This document shows positions 23,765 to 32,742 of a stretch of 32,954 nucleotides of DNA, one piece after another. Every line of letters begins with the position of its first letter. Position 1 is the first letter of the stretch. Source of the DNA: Candidatus Aminicenantota bacterium (GTDB lineage Bacteria > Acidobacteriota > Aminicenantia > Aminicenantales > Saccharicenantaceae). Location: the NCBI GenBank assembly GCA_016867635.1, contig VGJC01000009.1:1-32954 (forward strand). Reading direction: 5' to 3'. Below the pieces are notes generated by a model. It was not told the origin of the DNA, ran no database searches, and saw only the letters and a list, made by a program, of their open reading frames with translations. The translations under genes were made by a program, and so were the position numbers.

Positions 23765-25438
23765 ATGCGTTCGCGTTTGACATCTATCGGAGGGATCGTT
23801 CTGGCCCTGCTCTTGACGGCCTCGATCGTCGAGGCCGAGGTCCTGCTCGACGCCGAGCCGATCCAGGCGGGCACCGTCCTGCTGTTCCGGGACCACGCCG
23901 ACGAGCACGGCTATCACTACATGCCGCTCTCGCCGCGGATCTCGGCCTGGCCCGACGGCACGCCCAAGTTCAGCTTCATCCAGTACGTCCGGACCGGCAA
24001 GGACATCACCGGCGGCATCCTCCATTTCCTGTGCACCTTCGGGCTGACGAAGGAGGAGCTGAACCAGGCCCAACGGGACCTGGCCCGGGTGGACAAGGAC
24101 GGCAAGATCCTCGGCCCCGTGATGTTCGTCAAGGGCGATTTCCACATCATCTCGGCGTCGGCCGGAGAGGGCGGGGTCTTCGCCCGCAAGGTCGCCGGCA
24201 CCGGCAAGGCCCCGCTCCTGGCGGGAACGGAGGCGGCCGTGTCCATCGCCCTGACCGAAGAGGGCTCGACCCTGCTCATGGAATCCTTCAACCAGCCGAC
24301 CTCCGATGTCTCCGTCCAGTTCGTCATGACCTACCAGGGCCTGACGCCGGCCTACAGGGCCATCCTGACCGTCGACTGGGACAAGGTCTACGACCATAAG
24401 GAGTTCAAGGCCGACGCCGGCAACTTCCTCGTCAGCGCCCAGATCCAGAAGATCTACGCCGAGCTGCGGGAGCAGGGCGCCATCAAGCTCGACGTCCTGG
24501 GCGAGGACACCAAGATGGACGAGCTGCTCGACACGGCCTACAACACCATCACCAAGATGATGTTCGACGCCAAGCCGGTCAAACCCGAGGACATCGGCAA
24601 GTCCCAGGCCTCGACCGGCGGCAACTGGCTGGGCAAGCTCTTCGGCCAGGCCCACTTCGGCTTCTATCAGAAGACGGTCAAGATGACCGGGAAATACACG
24701 GTCGACCTGACCCGCCGCAAGAGGGACCAGCGGGAGATCCCCCTGACCGGCAACATCGGCGGCCTCCACAAGACCCACGGGAAGAACCGCGACCTGTTCG
24801 CCGTGGTCGACCTCGACGACCCGACCTTCGAGGAGCGCACGGTCAACGTCATCCTCGACGGGGAGGACCTGGAGACCTTCAAGCAGTTCGTCAACTTCGC
24901 CGGGGTGACGTTCAAGAAGGAATACGAGGACGCCGACATGAAGTCGGTCACCGAGGACCTCGTCTTCGACAAGACGAAGTTCGGCCAGAACGGCAACAAG
25001 CTGTCGCTCAAGTACCGGCGCAAGGGCGACTCCACCGAGAAATGGCTGGAGTACGAGTACAAGCCGATGTGGAGCTACATCGGCGGCCTCGAGGTCGCCG
25101 GCGAGTGGCAGAAGACCTCCCAGCCGGTCATCACCCTGGCCCCGCCCCACAAGTACCGCTACATCGAGGTCCTGGCCGAAGAGGAGAACATGAGCGCCCA
25201 GGGCGTCATCCGGGTCGCCGTCCAGTTCCGGCACAGGAACTTCGGCCGCGAGCTCCAGAAGGAGGTCGTCCTCCGCAAGGGCGACCCCCTCAATGTCCAA
25301 TACGCCTACTTCCACGAGCCCAACAACCTCGAATACGAATACAACGTCACCTGGCTCCTGCGGGACAACACCCGGGTCTCGTCGGGCTGGAAGAAGGCGA
25401 CCGACCCCTTCGTTTACGCCTATTTCGAGAAGAATTAA
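23765..25438 (+). CDS. Secreted YYYxP-module protein, paralogue B
   Basis: A 557-residue protein of no family I know. A signal peptide spans residues 1 to about 24 (IVLALLLTASIVEA). The N-terminal module has VLLFRDHADEHGYHYMPLSP (YHYMP at 50-54), DGTPKFSFIQYV and GGILHF. Then come SASAGEGGVFARK, VSIALTEEGSTLLMESF, PTSDVSVQF and VDWDKVYDH, followed by a helical segment. The central motif is DLDDPTFEERTVNVILDGED. The C-terminal module contains WLEYEYKPMWSYIGGLEV, ITLAPPHKYRYIEV, YEYNVTWLLRDNTRVSSGW and DPFVYAYF. It aligns by eye along its full length with the proteins at 26476 and 29374. It probably acts outside the cytoplasm. GAAGGAGG lies before the start, 13 bases after the previous stop. 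Confidence 0.8.
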   Translation: MRSRLTSIGGIVLALLLTASIVEAEVLLDAEPIQAGTVLLFRDHADEHGYHYMPLSPRISAWPDGTPKFSFIQYVRTGKDITGGILHFLCTFGLTKEELNQAQRDLARVDKDGKILGPVMFVKGDFHIISASAGEGGVFARKVAGTGKAPLLAGTEAAVSIALTEEGSTLLMESFNQPTSDVSVQFVMTYQGLTPAYRAILTVDWDKVYDHKEFKADAGNFLVSAQIQKIYAELREQGAIKLDVLGEDTKMDELLDTAYNTITKMMFDAKPVKPEDIGKSQASTGGNWLGKLFGQAHFGFYQKTVKMTGKYTVDLTRRKRDQREIPLTGNIGGLHKTHGKNRDLFAVVDLDDPTFEERTVNVILDGEDLETFKQFVNFAGVTFKKEYEDADMKSVTEDLVFDKTKFGQNGNKLSLKYRRKGDSTEKWLEYEYKPMWSYIGGLEVAGEWQKTSQPVITLAPPHKYRYIEVLAEEENMSAQGVIRVAVQFRHRNFGRELQKEVVLRKGDPLNVQYAYFHEPNNLEYEYNVTWLLRDNTRVSSGWKKATDPFVYAYFEKN

Positions 25439-25441
25439 GTC

Positions 25442-26479
25442 ATGAACCGGGCAACGGCCGTCCTCGGGCTGCTGGTCCTGCTGGCGGGCATGGGCCTGTC
25501 GGCCGACCCGCTGCTGACCAGGCCGGAAACGGCCGGGGGGAGGATCATCATCTACCCCGACCACCGGGACCCCAAAGTGTTCTATTACGTGCCGGGGGAG
25601 CTCGTCCTGGCCCGGGCCTTCGGCTCTCCCCAGTTCTTCTTCTACAAGTACGTTTACGTCAAGCCCGACGCCCCCGAAGGACCTCAGACGCTGGCCGGAG
25701 GGGTCCTGACCCTGACGATCGAGTTCAAGGACGAGACCGAGGCCCTGAAGGCCCTGAAAGGGGCCTCGTTCGAGTTCCGGCCGGTGCCCATCGAGTCCAT
25801 GACCTGTGTCCTCGGATACCACCCTATCGAAGGCGGGCCGCAGGAAGAGCCCGGCGAGGAGCTGGCCCGGAAAAAGCTCCTGTGGACCCAAAAGAGCTTC
25901 ACCCTGCCCCTCAAGCGGGAGTCCGCTTCCTATCTCTGGGGCGTTTTCGAGGACAACAAGGCGGCCGGGCTGAGCGTCGACTGCGAATTCAGTTACGGCG
26001 GATATGAGCTCGACGACGAGGGCAAGCTCAAGGCCGGGGCCCGGGACGGACGGCTCTCGCTGGGCGTGCCCGTTTCCATGGCCGCCGATCCCGGTCTCTT
26101 CAAGCTGGTCAATCTAGCCGGCAAGATCGCCTTCAATTACCGGAAGCTGAGCGTCCTGTGCTTCGACTTCGTCAACGGCGCGAGCGGCGACCTGGCCAAG
26201 ATCACCGCCGAGATCGAGATCCTGACGGCCCGAAAGCAGCGGGACTTCAAGACGGTCTCGTTCACGGCCGATTCGGAGCCGCAGATGGACCTCGAGTTCG
26301 ACATCCCCGAAGCCAAGGGCGGCAAGTACCGCTACCGGCTGACCCGGGTCCGCACGGACGGCCGGTCCGAAAAAGGCGAGTGGACGGAGAGCGACGACAT
26401 GTTCCTCGACCTGTCCACCTACGATTTCTCTATCGATGACGGGAGCCGGAACGTTCCCGCCCAAGGAGGCCTGCGATGA
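25442..26479 (+). CDS. Secreted short, divergent member of the YYYxP group
   Basis: A 345-residue protein with a signal peptide (AVLGLLVLLAGMGLSA). The N-terminal module is recognisable: RIIIYPDHRDPKVFYYVPGE (FYYVP at 47-51), FGSPQFFFYKYV and AGGVLTLTIEF. It lacks the AGEGG and LDDPxxxxRxVxxILDGxD motifs of its larger neighbours. The C-terminal part retains KYRYRLTRVRTDGRSEKGEW, which corresponds to the shared C-terminal module. It is therefore a reduced or early-diverged relative rather than a simple truncation. It starts 3 bases after the preceding stop and overlaps the next gene by ATGA (26476-26479), so it is part of one operon. Function unknown. Confidence 0.75.
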   Translation: MNRATAVLGLLVLLAGMGLSADPLLTRPETAGGRIIIYPDHRDPKVFYYVPGELVLARAFGSPQFFFYKYVYVKPDAPEGPQTLAGGVLTLTIEFKDETEALKALKGASFEFRPVPIESMTCVLGYHPIEGGPQEEPGEELARKKLLWTQKSFTLPLKRESASYLWGVFEDNKAAGLSVDCEFSYGGYELDDEGKLKAGARDGRLSLGVPVSMAADPGLFKLVNLAGKIAFNYRKLSVLCFDFVNGASGDLAKITAEIEILTARKQRDFKTVSFTADSEPQMDLEFDIPEAKGGKYRYRLTRVRTDGRSEKGEWTESDDMFLDLSTYDFSIDDGSRNVPAQGGLR

Positions 26480-29337
26480 AAAAGAATGCCAAGCTCACGA
26501 CCGTTCTTGCGGCGGCCCTTCTCGCCGGGGCGGTCCTGGCGTCCGCCGAAGTCGCCCTGGACGAGGTCGTCCAGGCGGGGCGGTTCGTCTTCTATCGGGA
26601 CCACGCCGACGCGCACAAGTATTACTACGTGCCCGACGCTCCGAGGCTGGCGACCAAAAGGGACGGCACGCCGGAGTTCACGTTCATCAAGTACACGAAG
26701 ACGGGCGGCGAGACGAGGGGCGGCGTCGTCCATTTCCTGGTGACCTGGGGCTACTCGAGCGGCGAGCTGAGCTCGGCCGAGGCCGTCCTGAAATCGACCG
26801 ACCCCCAGGCCAGGATCGCCGGCCCGGTGCCGTTCAAGGAGGGGACGTTCCAGGTCGTCTCGGCGACGGCGGGGGAGGGCGGGCTGTTCAGCCGGCGGAT
26901 CGTCGGCGAGGGCAAGGCGCCGATCATGCCCGGCCAGAAGGCGGCGGTGTCGATCGCTCTGACCGAAGAGGGGGCCTCGCTGCTCTGGGAATCGTTCAAG
27001 AACCCGACCTCGGACGTGTCGGTCCTATTCGCCCTGAAGTTCGCGGGGGTGACCCCGGCGTTCCAGGCCAAGCTGAAGGTCAACTGGGACAAGGTCTACA
27101 CGCATCACGATGTGCGGCTGCAGGCTGAGGGGACGATCAAGGTCGTCAAGCTGAAGGCCGAGATGCAGGCCATCCTGGACGACCTGCGGCAGAAGGGCGT
27201 CATCCAGCTCGATGTCGTGGGCGAGAACGAGAGCACGCAGAAGATGCTGGACGCGGTCTACACCCACATCCTCAACATGATGTGCGAGCCGGTGCCGATG
27301 GGGGCCGGGAGCGCGCCGGCGCCGCCGGTCAAGCCGCCGGCTACCGTCGCGGAGCTCGGCCCTCCGGACTGGTCGATGGGCGTGTTGAGCGACCTCGTCC
27401 GGACCTCGGGCGAACGGCTCCGCGGCGGCCCGTCCTGGGACCAGGAGCAGGCGACGACCGCCCGGACCGAGCCGCCATGCGATCCAGCCAGCAAAGCGAA
27501 ATGGACGCTTTTGAAGGCCGAAGGGGATGAGCTTGGAAGCAATAGAAATTTCCTGTTCGCGGCGCGGAAATATGAGGAAGCGTATGCCGTCTGCCCCATG
27601 CCGGAGACGCTGTACCGGATCGCGTCCTGCTACGACGTCATTCAGGAGTACGAAAAGGCCCGTAGTTCCTATGCCCGCTTCCTCCGGGAGGTGGGGGGGG
27701 CTCTCGGCGATGAAAGAGGAGCGAGAGCGACGACCAGGCTCTCGGTGGTAACCACGGCCGGCGCCGCCCTGATGGCCGGGAAGGACGCTCTTCGGCGGGG
27801 AGAGCTGAACGACGCGCTAGCGTTTTTCGAGGGCGCAGGAGGCACGGCTGGGAGCCTTGAAGCCCTCTACTATTCAGCTGTCACCTGCCGGGAGTTGGGC
27901 GACCGGACAAAAGATATTTCTTTTTATGAAAAAGCCCGGGAGCGATTCTCGTTGATGATCTCGATGTTCTCCGAGAATCCCTTTCTCAATGATAATCCGC
28001 TCCTTGAAAACCTGCGGATAAAGTCCCACTCCGAACTCGAAATCGTCGGCGCAAGAATGCAGCAGCTCAGATCGGCAACTCCTCCCGTCAAACCCGAGGG
28101 GCAGGCGGCGGCGACCGATACCGCGAGAACGGAGCAGACAACCGCCCAGATGGAAACCGCAAGGGCCCAGAGCCAGACCGCTGCCGAGGAGGCACGCCGG
28201 GCCCGAAGGGAGGCCGCCCAGGGCGGCGTCCAGGCCTCGCAGACCACGGCCCGGCAGGCCGAACAAGCAACGCAGCAGGCCGTTCAGGCGGAAACGGGCA
28301 AGCCGCCAGGCACGGTGGACGCAGGGACCAAACCGCCGACAGGCCAGGACGCGACGACGGCCCAGCTTGAGCAGCAAATCGCTTCCCTGCTGGGGTCCAA
28401 GCCTCCGGATGCGACGGGGGGCACGAAGCCGCCGACGACCCCGCCCCCCGCGGGCCAGACGCCTCCGGCCAAGCCGGCGGCCCAAACCCCAGCGGCCCCG
28501 GCGGCCAAACCCGCGGCCGCGGCGCCCGAGGTCAAGCCTATTGTCAGCGTGTCGCTCGGATACACGTTCAAGCGGGTTAAGATGTCGGGCAATTACGAGG
28601 TCGACATGCGCAAGCGGCTGCGCGAGGACCGGGACATCGTCATGAGCGGGAACATCAGCGGCGTCTTCCAGAAATACGGCGAGGACAAGCGGTTCTTCAC
28701 GGTCGTGAGCCTTGACGACCCGACCTTCCAGGAGCGTTCGGTCGAAGTCATCCTCGACGGGCAGGACGCCGAGGACTTCAAGAACTACATCAACACGGTG
28801 TCGGTCCTGTTCCGCAAGCAGCGCTTCTCGGGGGCGCCGATGACCGGCGAGGTCAAGTTCTTCGCCGACCAGTTCGCCCAGAGCGGGAACCGCCTGTCGT
28901 TCCGTTACGGACGCCTCAACGAGGCCTCGACGGAGTGGCTGACCTACGAGTACAAGCCGAAGTGGAGCTTCTACGGCGGGGTGGAGTGGGAAGGCGAGTG
29001 GACGAGGACCTCGGACTCGGTGCTGACGCTCGCGCCTCCGGTCCGGCGCCGGACGCTGGAGATCTCGGTCGACGAGGGCAACATCCTGAAGAACAGCGTC
29101 AAGGCCCTGGCCATCCAGGTCCGGAACCGGATCTACGGCAAGGACATCCTGAAGGAAGTGATCATCGACTACGACAAGGGCGACCCTCTGCAAGCGCGGT
29201 ACACGTACATGCACGAGGAGGGCAGCCCGGGCTACAGCTACAAGGTCATTTGGCTGACGACGGACGGCCGCGAGGTCGCGACCGACTGGATGAACCGGGA
29301 GAGCCCGTTCATCTACGCCGTCTTCACGGGGAAATAA
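26476..29337 (+). CDS. Secreted YYYxP-module protein, paralogue D, with large internal insertion
   Basis: A 953-residue protein. A signal peptide ends near ASA (residue 24). The N-terminal module has FVFYRDHADAHKYYYVPDAP (YYYVP at 49-53), SATAGEGGLFSRR and VSIALTEEGASLLWESF. Around residue 276 the alignment with paralogue B breaks and resumes near 686 (VSLGYTFKRVKMSGNYEVDM). The intervening roughly 410 residues hold a Pro/Ala linker, TPR-like helices (AARKYEEAYAVCPMPETLYR, EYEKARSSYARFL), a Gln/Thr/Ala-rich helix with likely coiled coil, and a Pro/Thr/Ala-rich linker. The paralogous part then continues with SLDDPTFQERSVEVILDGQD and the C-terminal module to SPFIYAVF. Bases 27500-28080 look visibly less G+C-rich than the flanks, suggesting a later acquisition. 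Confidence 0.8.
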   Translation: MKKNAKLTTVLAAALLAGAVLASAEVALDEVVQAGRFVFYRDHADAHKYYYVPDAPRLATKRDGTPEFTFIKYTKTGGETRGGVVHFLVTWGYSSGELSSAEAVLKSTDPQARIAGPVPFKEGTFQVVSATAGEGGLFSRRIVGEGKAPIMPGQKAAVSIALTEEGASLLWESFKNPTSDVSVLFALKFAGVTPAFQAKLKVNWDKVYTHHDVRLQAEGTIKVVKLKAEMQAILDDLRQKGVIQLDVVGENESTQKMLDAVYTHILNMMCEPVPMGAGSAPAPPVKPPATVAELGPPDWSMGVLSDLVRTSGERLRGGPSWDQEQATTARTEPPCDPASKAKWTLLKAEGDELGSNRNFLFAARKYEEAYAVCPMPETLYRIASCYDVIQEYEKARSSYARFLREVGGALGDERGARATTRLSVVTTAGAALMAGKDALRRGELNDALAFFEGAGGTAGSLEALYYSAVTCRELGDRTKDISFYEKARERFSLMISMFSENPFLNDNPLLENLRIKSHSELEIVGARMQQLRSATPPVKPEGQAAATDTARTEQTTAQMETARAQSQTAAEEARRARREAAQGGVQASQTTARQAEQATQQAVQAETGKPPGTVDAGTKPPTGQDATTAQLEQQIASLLGSKPPDATGGTKPPTTPPPAGQTPPAKPAAQTPAAPAAKPAAAAPEVKPIVSVSLGYTFKRVKMSGNYEVDMRKRLREDRDIVMSGNISGVFQKYGEDKRFFTVVSLDDPTFQERSVEVILDGQDAEDFKNYINTVSVLFRKQRFSGAPMTGEVKFFADQFAQSGNRLSFRYGRLNEASTEWLTYEYKPKWSFYGGVEWEGEWTRTSDSVLTLAPPVRRRTLEISVDEGNILKNSVKALAIQVRNRIYGKDILKEVIIDYDKGDPLQARYTYMHEEGSPGYSYKVIWLTTDGREVATDWMNRESPFIYAVFTGK
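27300..28535 (+). other. Inserted segment within paralogue D (TPR-like, coiled-coil, Pro/Ala linkers)
   Basis: This in-frame segment has no counterpart in paralogues B and E, where only about 40 residues join the two halves. It starts and ends in Pro/Ala-rich linkers. Its middle has codons and composition unlike its neighbours, with A/T-rich runs such as AGATATTTCTTTTTATGAAA near 27912. Boundaries are approximate. Confidence 0.65.
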
Positions 29338-29373
29338 CGATACCGACGGACGATGACGACAAGGAGGACGACC

Positions 29374-31083
29374 ATGAGAAAGATCGCCGGAGCTCTGTTG
29401 ATCCCGCTCGTCGCGCTCGCGGCGCCGGCCTTCCTGGCCGCCGAGCTCGAGCTCGACTCGGCGCCGCTGCAGATCGGCAACGCCATCCTTTACAAGGACC
29501 ACTCCGAGGCCAACGCCTACTATTACATGCCCAACCAGCCGCGCCTGGCCTTCTGGCCCGACGGCACCCCCAAGCTGACCTTCCTCAAGTACACCAAGGC
29601 CGGCAAGGAGGACGCCAAGGGCGGCATCCTGCACTTCTTCGTCAAGTACGGCCTGACGGACCAGGAGCTGGCCAAGGTCCGGACCGACCTGGCCAAGCAG
29701 GTCCCGGGCGCCAAGCTCAAAGGCCCGGTGGTCTTCAAGAAAGGCACCTTTGTCGTCATCTCCGCCGCGGCCGGCGAGGGCGGGGCCTTCACCCGCAAGA
29801 TCCTCGGCGAAGGCAAGGCCCCGTTGATCACGGGCTCGGAAGTTTCGGTCTCGATCGCCGTGACGCCCGAAGGCGCGGCCTTCCTCGAAGAGGCCCTGCG
29901 CCAGCCGACCTATCCGGTCAGCGTCCGATTCGACATGACCTACGAAGGTCTGACCCCGAAATACCAGGCCAACGCGACCATCTCCTGGTCCAAGGCCCGG
30001 ACCTACTTCGAACAGTACAGGAAGTGGAAGATCTACAAGAAGAAAAAGCTCGGCATCTGGACCTGGTACGTCCACAAGGGCACGGGCGAGGAGCTCCAGA
30101 TCTCCGACGACCTCCGGTCGGCCGGCGCCGTGGCCATCGACGTCACCGGCGAGGACCAGAACATGGAAGCCATCCTGCAGACCGTGGTCGACCAGGTCAT
30201 GCGGGAGATGTTCGAGACCAAGATGGAGCTGCCCGGAGAAGGTCAGGAGGAAGGCGAGGGCGGCGGCCAGGAAGGGTCTCAACAAGCCCAGAACCGGCCC
30301 TACGGCGTCAGCACGACGATGAAGAGCGTCACCCGGTCCGACAACTGGACGGTCAACCTGACCAAGCGCCTGCGCCAGGAGCGCGAGACCGGGCCCATGG
30401 ACGCGGGCATCGGCGACACCCTGCGCAAGTTCAAGAGCAACAAGAAGGTCTACGACATCATCAACCTCGACGACCCGGACCTCCAGGACCGGACCGTCCA
30501 CGCCATCCTCGACGGCGAGGATTTCGATACCTTCAAGCGGTACATCAACTTCGTCACCGTCAGCTTCCGCAAGACCCACACCCAGGGCGAGCCGACGACG
30601 CGCGATCTCATCTTCAACGCCAAGTCCTTCGCCGAACAGGGCAACATGCTGGCGTTCGTCTACCCGCGCCTCGGCGAGGGGGCCAACTGGCTCAGCTACG
30701 AGTACAAGACGGCCTGGAGCTTCGTCGGCGGCATCAAGGTCGACGGCGACTGGACGCGCTCGGACGAAGCCGCCGTCAACCTCTTCCCGCCGCACCGCTA
30801 CCGGGAGGTCGATATCATCGCCGACGAGGACAACGTCCGGGCCCACAACATCAAGCTCATCACGGTCGGCTTCAAGAGCAGGATCTTCGACCGCGACAAG
30901 ACGGGCGAGGTCAAGATCCTGCCCTCCGAGACCCTGCTCACTAAGTATGAGTACGTCCACCAGGAGAACGACATGGGCTTCCAGTACCAGGTCACGTGGC
31001 TCCTGGGAGACGGCCGGCGTGTCGTCTCGGGCTGGAAGACGAGCACGGACCCGTTCGTCTACGCCCTGTACGAGGAGAAGTAG
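29374..31083 (+). CDS. Secreted YYYxP-module protein, paralogue E
   Basis: A 569-residue protein with a signal peptide (LLIPLVALAAPAFLAA). The order of motifs matches paralogues B and D: AILYKDHSEANAYYYMPNQP (YYYMP at 49-53), DGTPKLTFLKYT, GGILHFF, SAAAGEGGAFTRK and VSIAVTPEGAAFLEEAL. Then come NLDDPDLQDRTVHAILDGED, WLSYEYKTAWSFVGGIKV, FQYQVTWLLGDGRRVVSGW and DPFVYALY. Two local additions are a Lys/Trp-rich stretch around residues 215-240 (YRKWKIYKKKKLGIWTW) and a Gly/Glu-rich stretch around 287-300. ATG 29374 is preferred over 29353 because AAGGAGG lies just before it. It is the last gene of the operon, 36 bases after paralogue D, and converges on the GMC oxidase with 9 bases between. Confidence 0.8.
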   Translation: MRKIAGALLIPLVALAAPAFLAAELELDSAPLQIGNAILYKDHSEANAYYYMPNQPRLAFWPDGTPKLTFLKYTKAGKEDAKGGILHFFVKYGLTDQELAKVRTDLAKQVPGAKLKGPVVFKKGTFVVISAAAGEGGAFTRKILGEGKAPLITGSEVSVSIAVTPEGAAFLEEALRQPTYPVSVRFDMTYEGLTPKYQANATISWSKARTYFEQYRKWKIYKKKKLGIWTWYVHKGTGEELQISDDLRSAGAVAIDVTGEDQNMEAILQTVVDQVMREMFETKMELPGEGQEEGEGGGQEGSQQAQNRPYGVSTTMKSVTRSDNWTVNLTKRLRQERETGPMDAGIGDTLRKFKSNKKVYDIINLDDPDLQDRTVHAILDGEDFDTFKRYINFVTVSFRKTHTQGEPTTRDLIFNAKSFAEQGNMLAFVYPRLGEGANWLSYEYKTAWSFVGGIKVDGDWTRSDEAAVNLFPPHRYREVDIIADEDNVRAHNIKLITVGFKSRIFDRDKTGEVKILPSETLLTKYEYVHQENDMGFQYQVTWLLGDGRRVVSGWKTSTDPFVYALYEEK

Positions 31084-31092
31084 CGCCCGGCG

Positions 31093-32664
31093 TCAGCTGG
31101 CCTTGGGCGGGACGAAGCTCATGGCCCGCTCGGCGAGGGCGGTGATCGTCAGCGAGGGATTGACGCCCATGTTGGCGGGGACCGCCGATCCGTCGACGAC
31201 GTACATGTTCTCGTAGCCGAAGACGCGGTGGCGCGCGTCGACGACCCCGTGGTCCCGGTCCTGGCCGATGATGCAGCCGCCCAGGATGTGGGCCGTCATG
31301 GGCATGTTGAACAGGACCTCGGTCAGGGCGTTCTGGGGGATGGCGTCCATCCGCTCGGCCATGCCCCGCAGGGCCTGGTTGGCCTCGGGGATGTAAGTGG
31401 GGATCTTCTTCCCGCCGTTCTTCGAAGTCAGTCCTTTTCTGAAGAAGGCCCACCACCGGCGCTTCCTGGACACGGTCAGATAGTTGTCGAGCGTCTGCAT
31501 GACCAGCAGGATGACGCTGTTGCGGCCCCAGCCGAAGGGGATGCGGATCCTCAGGAACCGCAGCGGGTGGCGGAGGATCATGCCGACGGCCCTGAGCGGC
31601 CGTGGGATCTTGCCTCCGCCGTCGGTCATCAGCCCGGCGAACATCGACATGATGTCCGAGCCCTTGGGATAGCGGACGAGCTCGATGTGGGTCGAGTCGT
31701 TGACGAACACGCTCGAGGTGATGGATACGCCCAGGGAGTGCTGCTGGTTTTTCCTCGACGTCACTCCCGCCAGGACCTCGCTGTTGGTCCGGACGACGTG
31801 GCCCAGGCGGTCGGACAGGGCCGGCAAAGATCCGTTCTCTTTGCAGCGCATCAGCAGCTCGAGGGTCCCGAGGACGCCGGCGGCGAAGACGACGCCCTTG
31901 GCCCGCAGCGTGACCTTTCTCTTGAACACGACGTCGGTCGTTCTCTCGGCCATGACCAGGTATCCGCCGTCGCCGTCCGGTTTGACGTCGACGGCCTTAT
32001 GTTCGGGCACGATGCGGGCCCCGAGACGCTCGGCCAGGTAGAGGTAGTTACGGTCCAGGGAGTTCTTGCCGCCGTCCCGGCAGCCGACCATGCAGTGGCC
32101 GGTCATGGTGCAGCCGGTCCGGGCCGGCCCTTTCCCGCCGAAATAGGGGTCGGGGACCTCGACCCCGGGAGGGCCGAAGAACACGCCCACGTCGGTGGCC
32201 TTGAAATGCTCCTCCCGTCCGATCTCCCGGGCGTAGTCCCGGAGCATGTGGTCGGTCGGCCAGAACCGGGGGTTCTTGACGACCCCGAGCATCTGCTTGG
32301 CGGTTCGGTAATGAGGCGCGAGCTCGGTCTTCCAGTCGGGCGCGATCCCTTTCCATTGAGGGTCCTCGAAAAAGACATCGGGCGGCTCGAACAGAGTGTT
32401 GGCGTAGACCAGGCTTCCGCCGCCGACCCCGCTGCCGCCGAGAACGAGGGCATCGTTGAGCGGCCAGATCCGCTGGATCCCGAACGAGCGCAGGGCCGGG
32501 GCCCAGAGGAACTTCCAGAAGGCCCAGTTGGTCTTGGGGAAGTCCCGGCCCTGCCAGCGCCTGCCGCTCTCGACGACGCAGACCGAATGGCCTTTTTCGG
32601 CCAGCCGCAGCGCGGCGACGCTGCCGCCGAATCCCGATCCTATGACGACGTAGTCGCAGGTCAT
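31093..32664 (-). CDS. GMC-type FAD oxidoreductase (cholesterol oxidase-like)
   Basis: A 523-residue flavoenzyme. The dinucleotide-binding motif is VVIGSGFGGSVAALRLAEKG (GxGxxG at 9-14). It is followed by the FAD-contact loop LGGSGVGGGSLVYANT, a Cys-rich segment GCTMTGHCMVGC, AAGVLGTLELLMR, and the C-terminal MPMTAHILGGC and VVDGSAVPANMGVNPSLTITALAERA. This C-terminal His and Asn arrangement is the GMC active site for oxidising an alcohol or sterol-like substrate. The exact substrate is unknown. The start at 32664 is used because an upstream promoter (32715-32687) predicts transcription from about 32680, which excludes the upstream in-frame start at 32772. No signal peptide is visible. Confidence 0.88.
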   Translation of the reverse strand: MTCDYVVIGSGFGGSVAALRLAEKGHSVCVVESGRRWQGRDFPKTNWAFWKFLWAPALRSFGIQRIWPLNDALVLGGSGVGGGSLVYANTLFEPPDVFFEDPQWKGIAPDWKTELAPHYRTAKQMLGVVKNPRFWPTDHMLRDYAREIGREEHFKATDVGVFFGPPGVEVPDPYFGGKGPARTGCTMTGHCMVGCRDGGKNSLDRNYLYLAERLGARIVPEHKAVDVKPDGDGGYLVMAERTTDVVFKRKVTLRAKGVVFAAGVLGTLELLMRCKENGSLPALSDRLGHVVRTNSEVLAGVTSRKNQQHSLGVSITSSVFVNDSTHIELVRYPKGSDIMSMFAGLMTDGGGKIPRPLRAVGMILRHPLRFLRIRIPFGWGRNSVILLVMQTLDNYLTVSRKRRWWAFFRKGLTSKNGGKKIPTYIPEANQALRGMAERMDAIPQNALTEVLFNMPMTAHILGGCIIGQDRDHGVVDARHRVFGYENMYVVDGSAVPANMGVNPSLTITALAERAMSFVPPKAS

Positions 32665-32686
32665 GAGCTCGTCCGCCGTTGCGGGA

Positions 32687-32715
32687 GTTATAAACGAATT
32701 CCCCGGCCTTTTCAA
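32687..32715 (-). promoter_or_regulatory. Sigma-70 promoter for the GMC oxidoreductase gene
   Basis: On the minus strand, TTGAAA (32715-32710) and TATAAC (32692-32687) are exactly 17 bases apart. The predicted leader is about 15 bases before ATG 32664. Confidence 0.7.
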
Positions 32716-32742
32716 GCTCTCTTTCACCGCGGTGAGCCGCGA

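Noticed and set aside
21532-25891. Long minus-strand frames opposite the first two genes of the secreted-protein operon
   Set aside because: Same antisense composition, no ribosome sites, and opposite strand to coherent paralogous proteins.
27874-30960. A very long minus-strand open frame (over 1000 codons) opposite the secreted-protein genes
   Set aside because: Its translation is low-complexity Val/Leu/Gly/Asp-rich text typical of the antisense of G+C-rich genes. The plus-strand proteins have signal peptides, ribosome sites and mutual homology.
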